From Glandiceps talaboti (lineage: Eukaryota; Hemichordata; Enteropneusta; Spengelidae): a DNA stretch of 62,000 nucleotides. The position numbers and the translations under genes are program-made. Shown here one piece after another: positions 57,295 through 62,000 of this stretch (position 1 is the first letter of the stretch; every line of letters begins with the position of its first letter). The stretch is from contig NC_135567.1 of NCBI RefSeq assembly GCF_964340395.1, positions 9,441,984-9,503,983 of the forward strand. The letters are read 5' to 3'. The notes beneath the pieces are model-generated. The model saw only the letters and a list, made by a program, of their open reading frames with translations, ran no database searches and was not told the origin of the DNA.

Positions 57295-57470
57295 CGTTAA
57301 TATCTTGAGAAAGCCCTGCTGGACTATTTCGTCTGCAGAAACGCATTCGTGTGACAAGTAATAAGGGGCCAATTCTTTAAAACAACGCTGTTCAACCACT
57401 TAGTCACCTTTCACTGCCGCCAAATCCAAGTTAGCTAGCTAGCTGTTGGTGGTGGTAAATGGTTGCGTTA
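57295..57470 (-). promoter_or_regulatory. Probable first (5' UTR) exon and promoter region of gene 2
   Basis: On the minus strand a consensus donor ACG|GTGAGT lies at 57295/57294. The sequence upstream of it (57296-57560) is richer in G+C and CpG than the surroundings. No good coding frame is seen, so I read it as an untranslated leader exon feeding the exon at 53218-53303. The transcription start is not defined, and the right boundary is approximate. It could instead belong to another transcript. Confidence 0.35.
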
Positions 57471-58326
57471 CAGACGATTCTATTATATTGTAGGGGTGTT
57501 TACTCTTGAACCGTTATTTAAGTCATCCACGCATGCAATGACGTAACTATGGCAACTGAAGAGTATCGATTTTGGCAGGTCAAAACTTGTTACAAAGCGA
57601 ATCAAAACAGCTCGGAAACATTAGCTTGAATTTTTAGGCGGGAATTGTTAGTGAAATGAAAAAAAAGTGCAGTGTAGTTCACCCTGGAAAGGCAAAGTCC
57701 ATCTGGTAATCCCCAGGATGTTTACACAAAAACTTAATGAGGTAATCCGTGTGTTTGTTCTTACACTTCCTGCTGTTTTCTGTACTCTTATTGGATGGTT
57801 TTATTGATACAGTGACGTAAGGCTGGTTGTGTATTTAGGTTGGAATTGAGCTACTTTTTTTTTATAGTAAACTAAATTACGTAATGTCTGGTTGCAGAAT
57901 GTAATAGCTGAAACCATTTTCTCTCCACAGTCGGTAATTTCATTGTTTCCATCTCTGTATATACCTACTACTACACACTTTGGATATAAACACAGTTACT
58001 TGTTGTTAGCTAAAGTCATCCATGTCAAAGTATGATTATAAGCTGAACAAATTTAGTGTTATTTTTTTGTTGAATAGGAGTTTCTCATATTGCAGAGGCA
58101 CTCAGGAAGGTAGGCCGCTAGTCGCTAGAGAAGCTAGTGTGGCTGCCAACGTAGTATTGAGTCATCGTAAAGGAGGTACGTAGTCCTGTTTGCATACGGC
58201 GTGCATCGTCTGTAAGCAGGAGCAGGACTACGTATTTAAAGATTTGAGCTTCTATGAAGGGTAGCAATAGACCACCACGTACAGGCAGGCAGGCAAGCAG
58301 ACAGATCTCGACAGACAGACAGACAT

Positions 58327-58359
<33 letters not shown>

Positions 58360-58694
58360 GACACATATACAGATAGACAAACGGGTGGGTGGATGGGAGA
58401 GGGGAGGGGGAAGGAGTCTTGGTAAAAATGACTTTTTAAATCAATTTGGTGTAAACATTGTAGTACATTCTGCCATGGTATAAAGCACAATTTTCTAAAA
58501 TTTCACGGGTAACATGATTCTTTCTCATTTTTGAATCATTTTGAAACATTTAATTATAATGTATTCTTAACATTTACTGACCATACCTCAGCTAATTTAT
58601 AACGTCAAATGCGTCAGGAAAAGTCACTTTCACCACCTCTACATCATCTCCGAAAAAAAGCACATAATCATACAAATGCCTGTAATATCAAAGA
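57471..58694. other. No gene recognised
   Basis: Region between gene 2 and the repeat interrupted by the retroelement. Holds the CAGA microsatellite and an inverted pair (ACGTAGTCCTG / CAGGACTACGT) at about 58178 and 58224. No supportable gene. Confidence 0.5.
58285..58365. repeat. (CAGA)n microsatellite
   Basis: Two blocks of CAGACAGACAGA separated by CATA and flanked by CAGGCAGGCAGG. A CGTAGTCCTG motif lies about 100 bp to the left, as it does near the array at 23019. Confidence 0.9.
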
Positions 58695-58804
58695 AAAACC
58701 GGGGAAAGTAAATGACAATTTTGAACGTTTTGACTCATATTTCGAACGCAGCAGAATCAGTGACGTAGACGCATGTTGTCGTGACGTAGAATTACCAGAG
58801 TATA
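58695..58804. repeat. Dispersed repeat interrupted by the retroelement LTR
   Basis: GGGGAAAGTAAATGACAATT, TTGAACGTTTTGACTCATAT and CAGCAGAATCAGTGACGTAG match the copies at 20130 and 53970. Similarity stops at about 58804, where the proposed LTR begins. Confidence 0.6.
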
Positions 58805-59254
58805 TGTTGGGTGTCGTAGAGTTGAACGGTATAAGTATGGATAGTTCAGACGTTACACTCTAGCACTCACACTCTCATACTCTCGTACAGGATCGTTCAG
58901 GTCCAAGTCGGGAATTAGTCACAACTGAGAAGATATTTCGGCTTGCCAGAATCACCTACCCGAGTCCATTTCTCGTGAGCTCCTCTCCTGATTCTGGATG
59001 TTTTATTCTCATCTTAAGTATACTTCGAATACAATGGAATTTACACAACGACTATATAAATAGCAAGTCACACCCTAAGATCATGCCATCATAAAAGTTA
59101 TTATATACTTTTCTCTAACCAATCATGTGAATTACAGTTACATCATGTTTGCCCAGCTTCGTCATCGCCAGTCTATTTCTGACCTATGGCCTATAATGCC
59201 GAAAAGTAGAATTTATTCCCATAATTCCGAAATACGATATTTTGGATCGTAACA
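58805..59254 (-). repeat. Probable 3' LTR of the retroelement
   Basis: Read on the minus strand, TGTTACGATCC begins at 59254 directly after a purine tract, and ACACCCAACA ends at 58805, giving TGTT...AACA termini. Inside, a TATA-like TATTTATATAG lies at about 59054-59064, and an AATAAA signal follows at 59002-59007, in promoter-then-polyA order. The left end abuts a repeat also present at 20128-20290 and 53965-54095, which helps place the boundary. The 5' LTR is outside the window, so the ends are inferred. Confidence 0.45.
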
Positions 59255-59273
59255 CCACCCCCCGTTTTCCTAA
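59255..59273 (-). other. Polypurine tract of the retroelement
   Basis: The minus strand reads AGGAAAACGGGGGGTGG immediately before the proposed LTR start TGTTACG. This is the position and composition expected for the primer of plus-strand DNA synthesis. It is interrupted by single pyrimidines. Confidence 0.45.
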
Positions 59274-59952
59274 AGGAGCGACCCGCGACTTGAGAACTGG
59301 AGAAACATGACGAGTGGCATAGCCAAAACTTTCTTGTAAATTTGTTTTTGTGTTTTTCTTTTTATAACAACTAAGTAACACCGTCGCATAGATACAATAT
59401 GTAATCGGTAATCAGGTAAAATCGTCTCAAGGAATGTTAAATACAGAGTATATAAATATATATGAGATAAATACATGTATACATAGAATAAATTACAATG
59501 TAAACCAATTATGAAATCAAATAGGCGATTAAAATAGCATAGTAACCTTGATATATATCTTGAATAAACATGAAAGTAAACATAGCACTTGATGTAGTCT
59601 AATATAAATATTGATTATGGAATACAGTAATTGATAGTAATCGACAGTAGTGATCAGTCCTGTAAATATATGAAAAAATATCAAGAGAATAAAATGTCAC
59701 GAACAAAAAAAAATCCGTAAACATGATAAAACTCCAAATGTTCGTCTCAAAACATGCATTCAATACCCGTAAAATAAAAGTAAATACACAATCAAATGAA
59801 AATAATTGTAAATCATATATGCAACGGATTGTTCTACAAAAGTACAGTAAGTTATAGCATTCCTGCAATTAGAATGCAAGTCAAGTCCGTAGTCAAAAAT
59901 CGTAGTCAATATTCAAAAAGAAATCCAAAATTCAATGTCAGAGAAGCAAGAC

Positions 59953-60897
59953 CTAAAATAATGACCATGAGGGAGTATCGTCTTCAGGGGAGGCCGCAAC
60001 ACTAGCAACACTAGCAGGGCGAATAAGGGGCGTGTCGGGGATGTCTGAATGAACATCGGCTACCACCACGCTGCTACTTGTATTCATAGCAAGCAAACTA
60101 TCTTCGCAGAGCGGCTCTATAATAATTTCGCGCATATCTAAACAATCGCTATCAGCCTGTGTACCAAAGTCAGTTTGACACCCCTTAGAATTAGTCAAGA
60201 ACAAAAGTTTCGCGTCTATAGGTACTTTAACTGGACAAAAACATTTCTTCCAAAATCTAAAACATTTAAAGCTACACTTATAACACAATACGACAATAAG
60301 TCCCAGTCCAACTACAGCAATAGCATTAAGTAAGATCTCGCTGGTTCCGCCGCTAACAACAGTGCCGGCTTCTGTCGTCAACACGGAGCCAACTGAATCC
60401 CACGGTATATTTTGTGCACGTATAGGACTGGCACTCAAAATCGCAAGAGTTATAGAAAGCTGTCTAACCCTAAAAATTAAGTATATCACAGCTGAAATGG
60501 TTATAACGTTGAAGATGACACTAACATATCCTGGAATATCGAACCAATCAAACCAAGAATCACCCTTAACTAAGGTGCTATCCACATAATTACTAAATTC
60601 ATCCATGGGAGTTAAGTATATATCGGAATGGTTTCTCAATACCCGTGAAACCCTATTCAATTCCAATTTTAATCTATTATCCCTGAACAAAGACTTATTC
60701 CAACTTTCTGTGAACAACTTAACTTGAGGTAGTTGCATAGTTAGAGTGTCATTGAAAGTATAGTCAAACAGTGCTGTGTCAAATTCCTTGTTATACAACG
60801 TAGATAAAACAGGAACATTCAAAATATGTTCATAAGTAATCGTCTTATTAGGCTGGCAATTAGCATCTAGCGACTCAAAATAATAATAAGTGGACAT
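59953..60897 (-). CDS. Env-position membrane ORF of the retroelement (314 aa)
   Basis: This ORF starts 94 bp after the pol stop, in the same orientation. It has no clear signal peptide. A predicted membrane segment lies at about residues 124-143 and a second at about 188-206. A cysteine-rich stretch follows at about 206-221 and then a long acidic tail. N-glycosylation sequons occur (for example NKT, NHS, NKS). Position and membrane segments are those of an env-like third ORF of Metaviridae, but I recognise no fusion peptide or family motif, and it is shorter than typical env proteins. An in-frame stop lies upstream of the start, so it would need its own translation start or splicing. It may be the C-terminal part of an older, longer protein. 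Confidence 0.6.
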   Translation of the reverse strand: MSTYYYFESLDANCQPNKTITYEHILNVPVLSTLYNKEFDTALFDYTFNDTLTMQLPQVKLFTESWNKSLFRDNRLKLELNRVSRVLRNHSDIYLTPMDEFSNYVDSTLVKGDSWFDWFDIPGYVSVIFNVITISAVIYLIFRVRQLSITLAILSASPIRAQNIPWDSVGSVLTTEAGTVVSGGTSEILLNAIAVVGLGLIVVLCYKCSFKCFRFWKKCFCPVKVPIDAKLLFLTNSKGCQTDFGTQADSDCLDMREIIIEPLCEDSLLAMNTSSSVVVADVHSDIPDTPLIRPASVASVAASPEDDTPSWSLF

Positions 60898-60991
60898 TAA
60901 AATGTGCGAGCTACTTTTATAAGGCTTGGTGAAAACAAATGTAAATCCCTTAAACTAACTAAGTGAACCCGTTCTGAAGCAGTGCTAACTA

Positions 60992-62000
60992 TTAAGTAGA
61001 GCGTCGTTTGCCTGTAATTACAACCGGATTATCGCGTAAAGATTTAATCGCTTCATCGTTCAGATAAGATTCCGGTATCCATGAATTGTCAGAACTTGGA
61101 TACCCCTCCCATTTCACTAAGTATTCCAAAATACCGTTTTTGTGGCGTCCGCGTAAAATCTTATCAATGCGATAATAGGTATCGTCCCCTGCAGGTTCGT
61201 TTTCTCCTGCTAAACTATCACTGTCATAATCAATAGGTACTCGTGAAGACGGCTTATTTCGCCTACGTCGATATCTATATCGATTATCGTTCGAGTTCCG
61301 AATCGAAGCGCTTACAGAAGCCGAGTCGCTACTTTGACTTTCTGCGCTCACAGAAGACGAGTCGCTATTTCGACTTTCTGTGCTCTCGGATTCTGTTGAT
61401 GGTGACGTGGGCGCCTGCGAACGGCGAGGGGGAACGAAACCACCCGAATTTTGTGGTGATTCCGTGTCCGTGTCTGTGTCTGTGTCACCGAGATCGACAT
61501 CCGGGGTACTACCTTCTAAGGACGTAGGTCGGAGCGAACCCTTCTTTAGTCTGTTATGGTGTACTAATTTAGGATATAACTTTCCTGAATGAACGTAACG
61601 CAATCGATAATTGAGTGGCGGTATGAAATCAGCAATTCGATATGGACCCCTATAATATTTGTGAAACTTTCTAGCTCTCCCTGGTTTCACTGCTGGGTTA
61701 TATAAATAAACTATATCCCCTATTGTGAATTCGTGTTGTACAGCTCTCTTGTCATAGTGCTCTTTCATTTTTTCCTGTGCGACTTTAATGTTGTCCATTG
61801 CCATCTTTATTGCAATATTTCGTTTTGATGCTAATTCTTTCAGATGAAAATTGATACTTGCCGATTTGCTAACCGCGGGAAGCAAGGTAACGTCTAGCGG
61901 TAGGCGTGGCTCCATTCCAAACAGAACCGAAAATGGCGAAACACCCGTGGAATGATGTGGCGCTACTCTATACGCGAACAAAACTGCCGCTAAGTATGAG
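60992..62000 (-). CDS. Pol polyprotein C-terminus: integrase with GPY motif and chromodomain (partial)
   Basis: The frame is open to the window edge and stops at 60992. It opens with the end of the integrase catalytic region (YLAAVLFAYRVAPHHSTGVS, then PFSVLFGMEPRLP), a standard Ty3/gypsy motif. A helical linker with KMKEHYDKRA follows, then GDIVYLYNP, the GPY motif in KYYRGPYRI, and VHHNRLKK. A Ser/Asp/Thr-rich linker of about 100 residues with a basic patch (YRYRRRRNK) leads to a chromodomain (YRIDKILRGRHKNG, YLVKWEGYP, SWIPESYL). Chromodomains in chromoviruses bind histone marks and guide integration. Only the C-terminal ~336 codons are visible. No frameshift is seen in this part. Confidence 0.9.
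   Translation of the reverse strand, partial: SYLAAVLFAYRVAPHHSTGVSPFSVLFGMEPRLPLDVTLLPAVSKSASINFHLKELASKRNIAIKMAMDNIKVAQEKMKEHYDKRAVQHEFTIGDIVYLYNPAVKPGRARKFHKYYRGPYRIADFIPPLNYRLRYVHSGKLYPKLVHHNRLKKGSLRPTSLEGSTPDVDLGDTDTDTDTESPQNSGGFVPPRRSQAPTSPSTESESTESRNSDSSSVSAESQSSDSASVSASIRNSNDNRYRYRRRRNKPSSRVPIDYDSDSLAGENEPAGDDTYYRIDKILRGRHKNGILEYLVKWEGYPSSDNSWIPESYLNDEAIKSLRDNPVVITGKRRST

Larger units (their letters stand above)
58805..62000 (-). mobile_element. Ty3/gypsy chromodomain retroelement, 3' part
   Basis: The order read on the minus strand is: end of pol with integrase C-terminus and chromodomain, an env-position membrane ORF, about 690 bp without a coding frame, a purine-rich tract, then a probable LTR. 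The 5' LTR, gag and most of pol lie right of the window. The pol and env-position frames are intact as far as they can be seen, which suggests a young copy. Confidence 0.8.

Overview
The window reads as nuclear DNA of a metazoan, probably a marine invertebrate; I cannot name the species. It is AT-rich, has spliceosomal introns with clear GT/AG sites, carries a SMARCE1-type HMG box, a tRNA-derived SINE, a chromodomain Ty3/gypsy retroelement and a short TTAGGG tract. Coding density is very low. Most open frames longer than 60 codons are by-products of tandem repeats, so they are annotated as repeats rather than genes.

Two genes can be supported, both on the minus strand. Gene 1 (about 12.5 kb down to the left edge) has a start exon (12463-12502), a phase-symmetric exon (12240-12389) and, after an 11.7 kb intron filled with tandem arrays, an exon at 433-572. 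Together they encode the N-terminus of a type II single-pass membrane protein, and the rest lies left of the window. Gene 2 (about 57.4 kb to 46.3 kb) has a probable 5' UTR exon, an exon ending in a candidate start codon, two exons that together match the SMARCE1/BAF57 HMG region, and a large last exon with a tryptophan/RYPG repeat block and four C2H2-type motifs. The splice phases give one continuous frame of about 802 codons, so the model is an HMG-box/C2H2 fusion.

The right end (58.8-62.0 kb) is the 3' part of a Ty3/gypsy element on the minus strand: integrase C-terminus with GPY motif and chromodomain, then a separate membrane-protein ORF in the env position, a purine tract and a probable 3' LTR. 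The element continues past the window edge.

The rest is repeats. Tandem arrays have units of 27, 33, 36, 40, 43, 44, 46, 69, 75, 78, 80, 99, 132, about 160 and about 245 bp, and there are many microsatellites. Transposon remnants include a 1.8 kb hAT element with an exact 8 bp target duplication, three foldback elements with 9 bp target duplications (two in one family), a five-copy TIR MITE family, several other palindromic elements, and two copies of a tRNA-derived SINE. Several further dispersed repeats occur two to four times inside the window.
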